From contig NC_060252.1 in assembly GCF_921293095.1 (NCBI RefSeq), forward strand, positions 43,524,881 to 43,588,880: a DNA stretch of 64,000 nt, written 5' to 3'. Made by a program: the position numbers and the translations under genes. This DNA comes from Ischnura elegans. Its lineage: Eukaryota; Arthropoda; Insecta; Odonata; Coenagrionidae. Shown one piece after another: positions 9,709-21,766 of the stretch; positions within the stretch are counted from its first letter, which is position 1, and the number at the start of each line of letters is the position of its first letter. The notes under the pieces were generated by a model. The model saw only the letters and a program-made list of their open reading frames with translations. It did not search any database and was not told where the DNA came from.

Positions 9709-10287
9709 GCATTAAGAACAGACTGAAAATTTGACGAGGAATTCAAGTGAATGGATCTCTTTGCTGAATAAAATTAGAACCTCAGTTTCAAGAATCATTT
9801 TACACTTATATTTACATACTTCTCTATACCTATATACACACATTTGAATACCTAGGAACACTACCTGAGGAATTACGCTTTGAGTCACGGCAGTTTTTTT
9901 TAAATAGCCTTTCATTTTTATGACCATTTCAGCAATTTTGATGACTGCTAATTTTGATGTCTACATATTAACAAAAAGAAACAGCTTCACTTCGAATCAA
10001 CTCATACATGATTTTTTTTCGATTTTATGAGATTTACTTCTATATTGGCGGAATGCTCATGCTTGATGGGTGGCCCTGGCCCTTAAGGCCCTTTGATCCG
10101 ACCCTGCGTCTAGTGAGAAGAGTTACCGCATCTCAGTGCATCGATGTCATTTCAATTTGACATGCTTCGTAATTAAAAAATTGAACTCATAATTAAGTGT
10201 AGACAACACTTAACGACTGACGAAGTAACAAATTAGAATTCAATGAAAATGAAGAAGGCGAAATTGAGATAAGTACGAAAAATATTT

Positions 10288-10359
10288 TGGAGGTGCTGGG
10301 ATTTGAACCCAGGACTTTCAGCATGCGAAGCAGACACTCTACCACTGAGTTACACCCCC
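10288..10359 (-). tRNA. tRNA-Ala (anticodon CGC)-like gene
   Basis: Minus-strand cloverleaf of 72 nt plus discriminator A. The acceptor GGGGGTG pairs with CACCTCC (one G-U). The D arm is CTC/GAG with loop AGTGGTA. The anticodon loop is TTCGCAT (anticodon CGC) and the T arm CTGGG/CCCAG has loop TTCAAAT. The usual G10-C25 pair is A10-T25, a compensated change. The anticodon stem has one T-T mismatch (TCTGC against GCTGA). A and B boxes for pol III are recognisable. I see no clear T-run immediately downstream on the minus strand. It may be functional or a recent tRNA-derived copy; the decayed relative at 9640 argues for caution. Confidence 0.6.
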
Positions 10360-12805
10360 ATAGAAGATCACGAAGATAATCCAAGGACATACTCAAGTCG
10401 TTGGCTCCCTTCGCCAACGGAATAGAAAGCTCTTCTCCACTCTCGGAATTGATGACGTCATTCGTGAATAGGCCTCCGTCACAATTGTCTAATTGCAATC
10501 TTGCTCGACTTTCCTGGCGTAATCATCCATCTAATTCCCTCTCAATCCGTAAAAATTCTCCTTAACTGTAGCTACTACCTCAGAATAAACATAAAGAAGG
10601 TGGCTACCCGAATATCTAAGGCCAGCATTGAAACCTCCCATAATAATTACATATGCCTTACAAATATGTAAATATCACATTGATTTTTGTATAAAAATTT
10701 TACATGGAAATTCAGAAAATTAAATATTTTAACGAGGATTTCGTTAGAATTCTGACACTTTTTCTCTTTCCAGCGCGAATAATTTATGGTGTAGAAAATT
10801 CAATCTGTTGCAATTTGCACGTTTTTTTAATCATACCAACAACTAAGTGCAATCTAAAGACAGTTGAAAGAAAGTCGCATATACTGACCATAAAAAAATT
10901 TGAATACCATGAGAAGTAAAAAAGAGTAAGATATTTGCATAGGTACCTTGCTTTTATGGGTTCCCGTGACACACATATCCATTAAAATGAGACGGATAAT
11001 AATAATCGGAAAAGACGTGATTTATTACGAAAAAATAATAAATTAATAGAATTCCAATACAACCACCGCTTTCATCACAAAATAATACTTCAGTTAAAAC
11101 TGCAGTGTTTAAATACAAAAGCTAGAGCTAAATAATTTACTCGATGGCAAGGAGATTTTACGATCAACTGGAAAACCTAGCGATTTCATCGCCACATCAC
11201 CCGTAAATATACATGCCGTACTTGAGAGTGTGCCATTTTTTCCTTACACTGGAATATTTGTCCGAGTTCATTTTTTGGTAAAACGATCAAAAGTTATAAA
11301 AAAACAAGAATTTAAAATTATTCAAAACACTAACTTTTAATGCAAAAAAATTCTGCATTGTATGTGGTTCGCTCAGCAAAATCATATTTATGGGTTAAAA
11401 TGTTTGAAGAACATTTCTCGGACCTTGTACCGCTTGATTTGCTCCAACACTTTTCGAGACGCAACGTTTCCAGAGACTTGATCTATTTTCAAGGCGTGTT
11501 GTCTCTGATTAGTAGAGATATAAATTTGGTTTAGGCTATCCATTTACACCAAACATCGTGGGCCAGAAAATTTAACCTCACTCAGAAATTAACTTGGTAT
11601 AAATATGGCACTGAAAACTAAAAACGAGAGCGATTTATCGTTCAGAACAGCTGATATTGACGTAAATCGAAGTTTTTTTCATAGTCATTAATCAAGAAAA
11701 ATTCAAATTTATTTTCAAATCCACGAATAGGCGGGAAGTCAATTTTCCATCCAGAGACTTAATACTATTCTCAGTCCTCCGGAATCGATTTTAAGATTAG
11801 TACGCGATACGAAACAATTAAGATAATGATTGATCTGGTTCATTATACGTGAGAAAAGTTACTCTAACTTAAATTATTGTGAGCGGAGCATCAGGATGAC
11901 GGGTCTCACAGGCCATTAAATTACTGAAACATTGCAATCATTAGCAAGCTTATTTCACACGGAGCGGAGCCCGGGACATATTCTTCCAAATCACCTTTTG
12001 ATCAGCGCAACCATTAAATACCACGTATGAATTATAATCAATAAGAGCTAATTAATAGTGGAAAAATTACGCAGAGGAGAAATAGTTTGCCTTAATTGTT
12101 GCTTTAACGATTTATTATTTCTCTCCTGAGCATTTATCGGACTTGTGAATTAGTGGAAGACTCCGTAAATGTAAACAGCTTGATAGTCCGTGGTTATCAC
12201 TTGAATAAGAGCTGAGTTTTAGCAGTATCATTTTTCGATGCCCAAAAAATCTATGTCGTCGACCCATTTTTATTTTCAAGCGCGGTGCCTTAAAATATCT
12301 ACGCATGTGCAATCTTTAATATCGTCTGATCTAATCATTGGGAGAGTAAAAAATATCTGTCGGTCTGATCAAAGAATCATGTCATCCTCTGATGTGAATC
12401 ACAATTGAACGATTCGGTCGACGGGTCCTTTGGTGGCGTAAGGCTGCTGTCCCAAATACTGAGCGATCAAGAGTCCTTGTCCATGTATTTCGTATAAGGC
12501 ATACGTGAATATTATGCAGAACAGAAAAAGCTGCTTGAGTCATCTCGTATGCCGTTACATTATGCGTTTCATTAATGGAGGGATAGCAGAATTATATATC
12601 AATGCTAAATGGAAAATTGAGAAAATTAATATTTTAACAAGGATTTCATGAAAATTATAACAATTTGTCTTCAACATGAATGATTGATTTTATTGAATTT
12701 TCAAAACATTTCAATGAACGGTTGAAGAATGGTAGGCGCTTGAGAAGATGGCAGCTAAATAGAGGCTCGCGAATAAGTTTTGAGGAAAAAAACGCTTTCT
12801 ATCGC
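10360..12805. other. Unassigned intergenic sequence
   Basis: No domain, hairpin or inverted pair was found in this AT-rich stretch. The frames at 10704-10919 and 12115-12312 are short and lack motifs. Confidence 0.4.
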
Positions 12806-12890
12806 TACTTCTACATCTACATATTACCCTGAGAGCCACCTCTAGGGCGTTTTACAGGAGATAATCTATCACCAGCATTCAGCATGCAAG
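12806..12890 (+). repeat. Dispersed repeat, copy 2
   Basis: Shares CATCTACATATTACCC and AGCCACCTCTAGGGCG with 5447-5520 in the same order and orientation. Confidence 0.45.
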
Positions 12891-12995
12891 AGGATTCACA
12901 CATGCACACCCCATGGTCGTAAAAATTTTGCAATAAAAAATAAAACAAACTATACTTTCACACTCATAAAAAGGCAAAACTTGCCAACAACATAT

Positions 12996-13241
12996 GAATG
13001 CAATCTGCATATGTAGTTATATTATATATAAGTAGCATTGATAGTTTGCTAACAGTAGTTAGTAGTAAACCGCCTTTGCTTCTAAGGAAATGGTAGATTT
13101 TTTATAGTTGACATTTCTGAACGCAATCTGCATATGTAGTTATATTATATATAAGTAGCATTGATAGTTTGCTAACAGTAGTTAGTAGTAAACCGCCTTT
13201 GCTTCTAAGGAAATGGTAGATTTTTTATAGTTGACATTTCT
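12996..13241 (+). repeat. Two-copy 123-bp tandem duplication
   Basis: Unit 1 (12996-13118) and unit 2 (13119-13241) start with GAATGCAATCTG and GAACGCAATCTG and both end with GTTGACATTTCT. By eye they differ at a single base. The duplication must be recent. It contains no gene. Confidence 0.9.
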
Positions 13242-16200
13242 TTGGCACATGTCATGAAACAATCACGCCTTTGTGAAAAGTTCCTGGCTTCAATAACAAA
13301 AATTCATGAATATAACACTTTCCGGGTTCCAAATTTTTTTTCATAATTTTTTTGAATGATATATTTTCGGTAATTTCCTGACTGAGGGGCATTTAAATTA
13401 TTCTAGTGCGTTTTGAATATACAACAAAAATAAGTCCCATCAAACACTCTTATCATTTTAGGTATGGAGGGTTCTAATTTGTTTATAGAGGCGAAGAAGC
13501 TAGAATTCCATCACAAATATCACAGCCCTGGGGCGGATTAGGCTTGGTGTTTAATGTGTAAATATCCATCAGGTCGAAAGCAGCAAGCTAGAGATAACTA
13601 CAAAACTTTAATTTGGAGGAAAGCAAGAGCTTTTGCGACATCATATTAACAGCACGTAATCAACGGTCGTGAATGGTCCCATTGCTCAGCACTCACGACG
13701 GTATTCCCGAAGTAGCTAGAAAAAGAGGCGAAATACTTAGAAAAATGGTCGATTAACAGTGATAACGAGTAACGACAGATGTATACTATATGCAAGATAA
13801 ATTAGCATAAATAGCAAAGATTACTATTACTTACCATGTTGTACATGCACACTAAAGAAAATGTACTTATAATAATTACCTCATGGATGTATCTTCCAAA
13901 CCACTTCCTTTTTTATCATGAAAACATCGTTTTAACGCGTAAAAAATGCACGGTTTATGCAATTAGAAGGTGAAACAAAAAGTAACGACAAGCAAAGCTT
14001 GAAAGTCCTAGGTCACTTATGGATGTTTATATCCCCTAATTATAACATAATTCTACATTTAACGTAATATAATTATTAACCTTACTTTAAAAATTTATCA
14101 TTAAATTGATCAACAGGTGTGTCTTCATTTAAATTTAAAGTAAAACGCAAAAACTTATTTTCATTGAAAATACGGTCCTATCATTTCAAGAAATTACCAT
14201 TCTTCTCAAAATACGGCAGGTAAACTAACATATTATATTTTAGTGCAATTACGCCTATATTTTATCTTTAGTTCAATGAATGCTGTATAACATGAGTGTC
14301 TTGTTCGAGTCTAGTTGAGAAAATAATTAAGATAAGTATAATTTGTTCATCTTTAGCACAGCTTTAAAAATAACTTTATAAAGCCTTATAGTGTCAGTGA
14401 AAATCAACAGAAATACAATTAACAGTAAAAAAACAGGTCGTTTTAAGATTATATTCAAGTTCGCAATCACGCTCTGATTTTTGACTCCTGAGTCCTGTTG
14501 AAGTGGCTCCCAGGCATAAGTCATCCCATATCCCACACTCATGTAATGGAACTTCCTTTATCATCCTAGCTGGATCATCATTCATCTCTAGATCACAAGC
14601 TTCAGGACCTCTTCGACCTTCATTAACTGCTTCACGCATAACAATAACTTTCTTATCTATCGCATTGACAAATACATGGGATAATGAAAAAAACATCAGT
14701 AGGCGATGAGAAAACAATTTAATCTCAGCCGGAGCTAACGCAATGAGAACCTGTGAATAAAGTGTCATGAGTCACCAGGAAAATGTGGCAAGAATATTGA
14801 CTTCCGTGATCCTATTGGAATTCGTGATTATCCGGAGGTTTGTGCTAACAAGCAGCAAATTTTTTCCTCGCGAGTATGACACTATTAACTATTATTAAAT
14901 ATTTCCGGAAGAAATACCCATAGTATGGTTAATAAAGAATTAATAAAAATCATACAATACGGACTTCATGCCGGCTGCTTATAGGCCCGAATTCGATCGT
15001 TGGAAATTCAAAAACATCATTATGAAATTAGGTTTTCCAAATAAAATTATTAGATTGTTGAAATTCACCTCTGACTTTCATTACAAGTAGTGATTTCACT
15101 TAAAGTAGCGGAGTCCTATACAAACAGACTGCGTTGGGTTTGCAATGGAAATAGTCTCCAAAGTGCCCTTTTGCATAAAAGAGAGTTGATTTACGAATTT
15201 AATTAAGTAATTTACCTTTTAAATCAAGCACTTTTCCTCCGTTGACTTCCAAATTATAAATAAATTATGTTGCATTAAATTTATGGCAGCTTTTAGAGTA
15301 AACGAAGTTAGGACATTTTGCAGTGAAAAATATTACCCCTTAGATCAAGACTAAAAAGATGATCCTAGAGTGCCCGCTCAGTATAACAGACAAACAAGAG
15401 ATGTATTTGAAGAATTTTATTTACAGTCCATAACCGAGCGCATGATTTTTAGTCGGAGGAATTTCTGCACATTACAAGCGGGTTTTTGCTACTGTTTTAT
15501 TTACGGTGTTTACTCCGCGGTTATTTCGAAAATCGAGTTGAGATTAGACGTCGGCAAAGAGTTATCATTCAGATATTCTTGAAAATTTCCTTAGCACCAA
15601 CTGATGAAATAATCATTGCCAAAATTTGTGCTGTACTTGAGAACATATTTTTTTAAGATGCGCGTTGTGACCTTAATAGAAACGAATAAAAGAATGTTTC
15701 ACTGATATGAAATTCTTCCTTAACATTTGACTTCATCTGTTTAAATGCAGTTTCAGTAATTTTATTAGATTAGGGTAAAATCTGCCGCAAAATCAGCATT
15801 AAGAAGTATTGGTAAAATATTCGAAGACCTTGAGCAAGAGGATAACTTACAATGTAAAGCAAAACCTTCACCATCCATAGGACTTGCATCGTCCCTAAAA
15901 CACCTCTCACTCGTTAACAGTTTCATACTACCTAAGAAGAGGAAAGAGTTTGACCACATTATTCGCCGGAAAAGCATAAAATCATATTAGAGCATAATTT
16001 AATAAAGCTTTCATTATAATATCTCCATGGAAATGGGGGAAACACCATTATGCATCCCCATGCAAGCATAATTATTTATTTCAGTAACTCTTGCGTCAAC
16101 GAAGACCATTACCGATGAGCCAAGAGATTTCAACGCCTGAATCTTATATTTAGTTAATACTGGGTTCGATCACCATCACCTAAGAACGCAATGTAATTAC

Positions 16201-16399
16201 AAGATTCGGCCGTTGGCATGAAAAATTAATTGGGAAAACAAAATTTTGGCTGCGAGATTTTTGCTTGCAATGGATCCATCTACAAGAGGTTAAAGCAATT
16301 TAAAAAAATTAATCCCTTTAAAATTAAGGTGAATAGATCATACTGTGTATCTTCGCAGTGATGTGACCGAATCGGATTGAAAATGTATAACATCAGTTA
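13242..16399. other. Unassigned intergenic sequence
   Basis: AT-rich DNA with no recognised gene. The longest frame (14394-14768, minus) is listed separately as a weak candidate. Confidence 0.4.
14394..14768 (-). other. Hypothetical 124-codon open frame
   Basis: The frame starts at a minus-strand ATG at 14768 and ends at a TGA next to 14394. A hydrophobic stretch (LLMFFSLSHVFVNA) is followed by an acidic part with three cysteines (EACDLEMNDDPARM, HECGIWDDLCLGA). That layout could suit a small secreted peptide, but I recognise no family. The frame runs into low-complexity sequence at its end, and the hydrophobic stretch does not begin at the start codon. Chance is a reasonable explanation. 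Confidence 0.12.
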
Positions 16400-16644
16400 C
16401 AAGGGCGTACCCAGGATCAAAACTGGTGAGAGGGGGTAAGCCATGGTTTTTCAAGTTATAGATAAGATTTAAGTGTGGAAAAGGTGAATGAAATCAACAT
16501 GTTAAGGAAGCTGTAGTAGCTCTTTATTAGTTTTTAAAATTATTTACTTGAAAAAATATTATTTTCCTTAAAGACATTTGCGATTTTTGCTTCTAGGAGG
16601 GAACAGCTGCTGCCCCCTCCTGCCCTTCGCTGGGTATGCCCATG
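16400..16644. mobile_element. hAT-type MITE
   Basis: The ends are imperfect inverted repeats: CAAGGGCGTACCCAGGA on the left, and CATGGGCATACCCAGCG as the reverse complement of the right end. They are flanked by ATCAGTTA and ATCAGATA, an 8-bp target-site duplication with one mismatch. The 245-bp interior is non-coding, with G-rich and C-rich subterminal tracts. The 8-bp duplication points to mobilisation by a hAT transposase. Confidence 0.8.
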
Positions 16645-18940
16645 ATCAGATAATGAGAGTAGAAGTTTTCGACACAAAAGTTTATTCATAAGAGTGCAAT
16701 CGTGTATTGACAGCTACAAAAAAAACGGAACCTCAGATAAATGGAGAAACGTTATCAAATAGGTCACAATTGCCTTAAAATAGTTGATTGTTATGTTCGG
16801 ATTAAAAAACATCAGACAATCACAGTTACTGAGGTTACTAATCACTACGAATCAATTTCTCACAACTAGAATATGACTAGGAAATTTTCAGAAAAGTTCG
16901 GAAATATCGGTATGGAGTTCATCAAAATTCATCGAATGACTTTAATAGATTTACGAAGGATTCGATTTGAGCTCAACTGATTTCTAGTTCTTTAGAAAAC
17001 GTTGTTAACCAGCTGCCATGAGATCTAAGGAAATAAGTTGAGTAAATGAAATGGAATATGAGGCGTCGGGGAAAGACGAGCACAAAGAAAAAACTTTTAC
17101 CTACATATAGAGTTAGTTTCGAAATGGTGAGGTGACATTTTATAGCCTTTGGATGCAAGTAACGGGCACCAAGCTTCTATTGATTGTGCGCACGAGTCTG
17201 CTATGGTTGAAGGGTGAGTAAAACCTCGTGAGTAAAGTTAAAAGTGGGTGGCTTGAGTTCCGTTAGTGCCTGAGCCTAGGGCAAGACTATTAGAGTTAGT
17301 CAAGTTAAACGGTACATTTCAGTTTTGAAATTTGATGGGATCAAGTCAATTGCAACTCTGCACGTAAATAACCGTGGCCATAACATAACATAAGTCATGT
17401 AGCCAATATCTCTTTAAATATATATTTAGGTAATCACCCTCTTCTGGCTGAGAAAAAGCACCAATTTTGCGATAAAAAGGTGAATGGCCCTAGATTTACG
17501 GTGTAAACAGCGTCGTTGTTTACATTGAAAATAGTTCCACCTAAGTTTCACGAGCCACACTCATGTCTGTGTTATAAAGGTTAGGAAATAAAACTTTTCC
17601 AAAATTAGGCTGTGGTAAATTTTCCAAAAAATGTGACTCACTACCTATTATCAACAGAAAGTTACTATTTCTTCCTTATATAACAATGGCATTACCGGGC
17701 TTCACAAGCATACTCAGCCCACTCCGAAACCATAGAGGAACACATATTAAGTTCCATCCCCAAATTTAAGTCAAAAAGTTCCATTCATCCATAATCGAGG
17801 TTTATAGCATATACCCAGAGAACTAAACTAGACCGGTATGTTGCGGTGTACACAACATGAAGAGATGAATTTTAATATTAGTACTTATAGAACAAGTAGT
17901 ATGCAGAAAACTAATTAATTTAAGCAGTAGAGAGGTTTTTATTGTTCGTTTTATACCAAAAAAGAATCCAAAAGCGGAAAAAGCATTTGGCTATCCAAAA
18001 GCTAAATTTTTAATTTAAATTATAGTTCAAAATTTTATCGGCTGCCGAATTCCTTTCATTTCATAGAATATATATGTGTCTGAATCTTCATTCTCCACGC
18101 ATTCATTATAATCTTAAGTATCACTGATGGAAAATTAACTTGGGGTAATTTGGCTTAATATTATTGAGCAATCAATTAAACATTCTACCAATTACAACTA
18201 AGTCCGCATATAAAATCGATTTCAGTGATAATTCGTTGGTTTTTGGGACTGCATATATTCATCATCATCTCCATTTTCAATTACAGGACAATGCTCAATT
18301 TTACATCACTAATGGCTTTTCCAAGTCATTTGCGCCATTTAAAGGTTAATTAATTTGCTGACGTCTATTCTCAAGTTATCAGTAGGTAAACCACGTAAAA
18401 TAGGTCAATTTAAGATAGTCTTGAGCTTTTCTTTTTCAGTAGACTCCTTAACTATTTATTTCATCCTCACGAACACTTAATGGTGTTATATACAGGAGTC
18501 AGCTTCATTATGCTGAATTTTAAATCTCAAATAGGACATTAGATATACCCTCAGCCACTGCCACATCGATCCAAAAATGATACGTAAATTTAGAATCGGC
18601 AGGCAAAAATAAGTTTTGATTTTATAAATCCGATAACATTTGAACTAAATTTAAAATCCCCCTCATCTTTTCAGGAGAAAACCTTTGTGATGTTTACCAA
18701 TGTACCATCTATTAGCCCAAATTTCACACGAAGGTCCTTTCTTCTGTAGGAATTCCCCACCTCTCTCCTCGAAATATGTTTTTGATATGAGAATCCTCCA
18801 CAGAATATGGAGTAGTATTCTCCCGTCTAATTGCCATTTCCTCGTTCGTGTTTTCGTGTTCCTCGTCAGACGGCCCGCAATAGTATACTTCACCACGTTA
18901 GAAATTTTGGCTATCAATATCCCAACAATTTCTTTCCCGA
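16645..18940. other. Unassigned intergenic sequence
   Basis: No recognisable gene, tRNA or inverted pair. Short AT-rich frames only. Confidence 0.4.
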
Positions 18941-18949
18941 GACCTTCCA

Positions 18950-19790
18950 AAAGCCTTAAACCTTCTCACCTCCCAGTGACCCTGATCTGGCATGAAGGAT
19001 GCGGTGCATTCCCGGCGAATATTGCTGATGAACTCTTCTCGGGAAATCAGCCAGGTCGGTCAGGATGGACATTGCTACCAACGTTTCGATGACCTTTTCT
19101 GCCATCGTCATTAGGGCGAATGATAGACCTGGTTACTGCCGGGTTTATATACACAGTTGGGGCGGTCAAGTCTTCTCTGATTGGCCCGTTTTTGGTGTCC
19201 TTCTCCTCTTAACTTACCCATCCGTTTGATGATTGGATTTCGAGTTTTGCTCAGGTTGAAACCCGCGTCCTTATTAATCGCATTCTTTGCGAGTCTTATT
19301 TTAATCACCTCTTTGGCTAGCCGATCCTAGTATCCATTTGCCTTACAAAGGATATTGGTTTCATTGGACTGAATGATAGGATTGCATTTAATAAAGTGTC
19401 GGCTACGGTAGATTTCTCTGAGTATCCAAGTCTAATGCAGCGTTTATTCTCCGATATCCTGGTTTCAATTGTTCTTCCTGTTTCACCAATGCAGCTATCT
19501 CCACATTCACCGGGTATGTGATAGACGCCAGAGATCTTTGAGTCCAATTTTGTCTTTAATTTTCACAAGTTGGCTTCCTAGTTTTTCTGTTGGCTTGTGA
19601 ATAGTGGCTCATCTGACATCTTCTCGGTACCGTATGTTTTTTTGTCTTCCCTCTTCAGTAATTTTCGCATATATGATCCCTCTTTGTATCCAAATTCCTT
19701 TCATTCTGTATCAATCTGCTTTTCAATGAACAAGTCACACAGACAACTTCCGCTGTCACTTTGTACAAGTCCATTGAACTAAAAATATTT
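18950..19790 (-). pseudogene. Penelope-like element relic with GIY-YIG endonuclease
   Basis: Minus-strand pieces line up with the C-terminal part of Penelope-like elements, in order. KPTEKLGSQLVKIKDKI is the linker before the nuclease. GVYHIPGECGDSCIGETGRT followed by IETRISENKRCIRLG is the GIY-YIG core. EKSTVAD comes next, and after frameshifts IKIRLAKNAINKDAGFNLSK and TRNPIIK give the end of the domain. PLE reverse transcriptases carry this nuclease at the C terminus to nick the target. The second signature residue has changed (CIG instead of YIG), and at least two frameshifts and a stop break the frame. Downstream of the protein end (19130 to about 18950) lies a terminal-repeat-like tail with a hammerhead-like motif and CGCCGGGAATGC. 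No reverse-transcriptase core was seen, so this is a 5'-truncated copy. Confidence 0.8.
19081..19114 (-). ncRNA. Hammerhead-like motif in PLE tail
   Basis: Minus strand: CTAATGAC, stem GATG/CATC with an 11-nt loop, then GAAACGTT. One core base differs from CTGATGA, so it is probably inactive. Its position just after the PLE protein links the motif family in this window to PLEs. Confidence 0.5.
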
Positions 19791-20149
19791 TAATGATTTT
19801 TCATAGATACGAAGCCAAATTACCCAAAGTTAAGTTTCTGTCAACGAAGCTAAAGACTTCAATGAAAATTTGGAGAATGGATTTGTTAATCTTGCGTAAA
19901 TGCATCGTGATTAGATTTCAGAGTACAAAATGCTATCATCAGCAGAGGAGGAGTTACTGGGCTAATGAAACGAATGTAGAATATAACTTCTAATTTATCA
20001 TTAAAAAAACACCATTTGAACTGGTCATGCGTAAGAAAAATTTCTGAAAAAAAGAAAAAAATTTCATCGAGTCCAATGATGTTTGTACCGTTTTCGGAAT
20101 TTTCAAAGAAAATAAAAAATATAGTTCATTTCTCCTTAGAGAAACATAC

Positions 20150-20510
20150 GTGTCCCGTCGTAAAGTGCATGGCGTTCTGATTTCAGCCACCAAATTTAGG
20201 ATATTATTAAAAGAACGGGTTAGTGACCGAAAACATTCGAAGACGACCTCGAATTGGGTTTCCCTGAGCAGTGCGGCGAGAGTGAGAAAGAGGCGGCGGC
20301 TCCCCTTTGCTTATTCCAGGAGAGCGGCGGCGGAAAACAAAAGCCCATCGGCGACGTGAATCACGTTCACTGACTTTCTCCGACGAGCGAATGGCCTTTG
20401 CGCCACCCGAGACAAATATTTCAAGGGCAATCCATCCTTTGGCACAGCTCACGACGGAAAAAAACTATGAAAAAAATATAAACACGTCACCTTCCTACTT
20501 TTAGAGTAAT
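20150..20510. other. GC-richer intergenic block
   Basis: CpG-containing stretch (GAGAAAGAGGCGGCGGCTCC, GCGAATGGCCTTTGCGCC) between AT-rich flanks. Overlapping frames exist on both strands without motifs. It might be a regulatory island or an old repeat. Confidence 0.2.
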
Positions 20511-20529
20511 AAACGAAGTAATTCTCTAA

Positions 20530-21030
20530 GGCCCGTTTCACATGGTTTCGGCTCTATGTAGTTTGTCAAAGTGGAAGAACGTCCTATTGACAAGAGCAAT
20601 TCAAGCTATTTATAAGCTATATACCAAGTTAGAAAAAAACGGAAGAAAAATGCCTGCCAAAGGAGGTTTGGAGTGCACCCTATTGTGGAACAAGAAAATT
20701 TAAAGCCGCTTTTGTGACCACATTTCCTGAGCAACGTGCTGATGAGTTTTTCTATTATTTTCGCATGCCCACTCCCAAAACAGAGGACCTATGAAGACTA
20801 ATTCCCTATACAAGGCGAAAAGACGCTCTCACATTGCCATCATCAAGCTCGCTCTATTTCCACTGACAAGCGTACTTGGTCCGTATCAGCCGTACGCGTT
20901 CATGTGTAAGAACAACCCTGTCTCTGTGGCCCGTACGCGCGCGGACGATCCGCAGGGCGGAGGGGCCACGCGGATGGCTCCGAACGAGTAGCGCGGAGCG
21001 CGGTCAGTCCGCGTCCATGTGAAACGGGCC
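20530..21030. mobile_element. PIF/Harbinger-type MITE
   Basis: The ends are a perfect 16-bp inverted repeat (GGCCCGTTTCACATGG and its mirror). They are flanked by TAA at 20527-20529 and 21031-21033, the 3-bp TWA duplication typical of PIF/Harbinger elements. The 501-bp interior lacks a transposase. Its right half is very CpG-rich (GTACGCGCGCGGACGATCCG). Confidence 0.85.
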
Positions 21031-21033
21031 TAA

Positions 21034-21766
21034 GGGGGCGTTCATTAATTGCGTGAGGTGATTTAGGCGATGTTTGCACTCCTCCTACCCGCTTAATGAG
21101 ATATCATGAGATTTGGCTCGAACCCCTCCCTCTAATATCACGTGAAAATGTTCAAAATGCGTATTTTCAGTGTAAATACGTTAATCTATGCTTCATTGCG
21201 TTGGATATATTTAAAAAATTGTTTAATATTTAAAAATTTAAGATTACTAAAAACTAGTATTTAATATTAATACTAAGATAGTGGTCTAGAACAGTGGCGA
21301 ATCCAGGATAAGGACAAGAGGGGGCTACGATTACGATGCCATCTAGTGTAAACTGAATCCCCAAGGGGGCGGCTATAGCCCCTCCTAGCTCCTCTCTGGA
21401 TCTACCTCTGGATTGTAGTGTACCAAAAGTATGTGAAATAGGCCTTAAGTTTGGAGCTAATTTGTATTTCAATCCGTTAAAGAAGGTAAATAAGTAGTAA
21501 AATATAACTAAACACTTTTTTGCAAAGTGGTAAACCCCAAATACTTCGATTTTACCAAGAGTGTGTTCCGACCCCATAGCCCCCTTAGATACCCCCAACC
21601 CCCGTAGATCCGCCACTGGTCTAGAATTACATTTTACATTGTTTCTTGCGGAAAAAAAACTATGTGACACTTGCCAGGGCCACCTCTCTTCCCCACGTGA
21701 GATAAAGTGAGAATCGGCTTCACCACCTCCCCCCCTATGCGCCTAACGTAATTAATTGATACTCCC
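21034..21766. mobile_element. Second MITE, split by a nested MITE
   Basis: The left end GGGGGCGTTCATTAATTGCG mirrors the right end (GGGAGTATCAATTAATTACG as reverse complement). The similarity continues inward (TTAGGCG against TTAGGCGCA). It abuts the preceding element at the TAA. About 330 bp of its middle is an insertion at 21292. The family resembles widely dispersed arthropod MITEs with an ATTAATTACGT-type end. Confidence 0.7.
21292..21618. mobile_element. hAT-type MITE (CAGTGGCG family), nested
   Basis: It begins CAGTGGCGAATCC and ends GATCCGCCACTG, with a perfect 8-bp duplication GTCTAGAA on both sides (21284-21291, 21619-21626). The non-coding 327-bp interior has complementary G-rich and C-rich tracts near the ends (AAGGGGGC, AGCCCCTCC). 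It is inserted in the MITE at 21034-21766, so it is younger than that element. Confidence 0.9.

Noticed and set aside
18700..19092. Plus-strand 130-codon frame
   Set aside because: It overlaps the antisense PLE tail and has no motif of its own.
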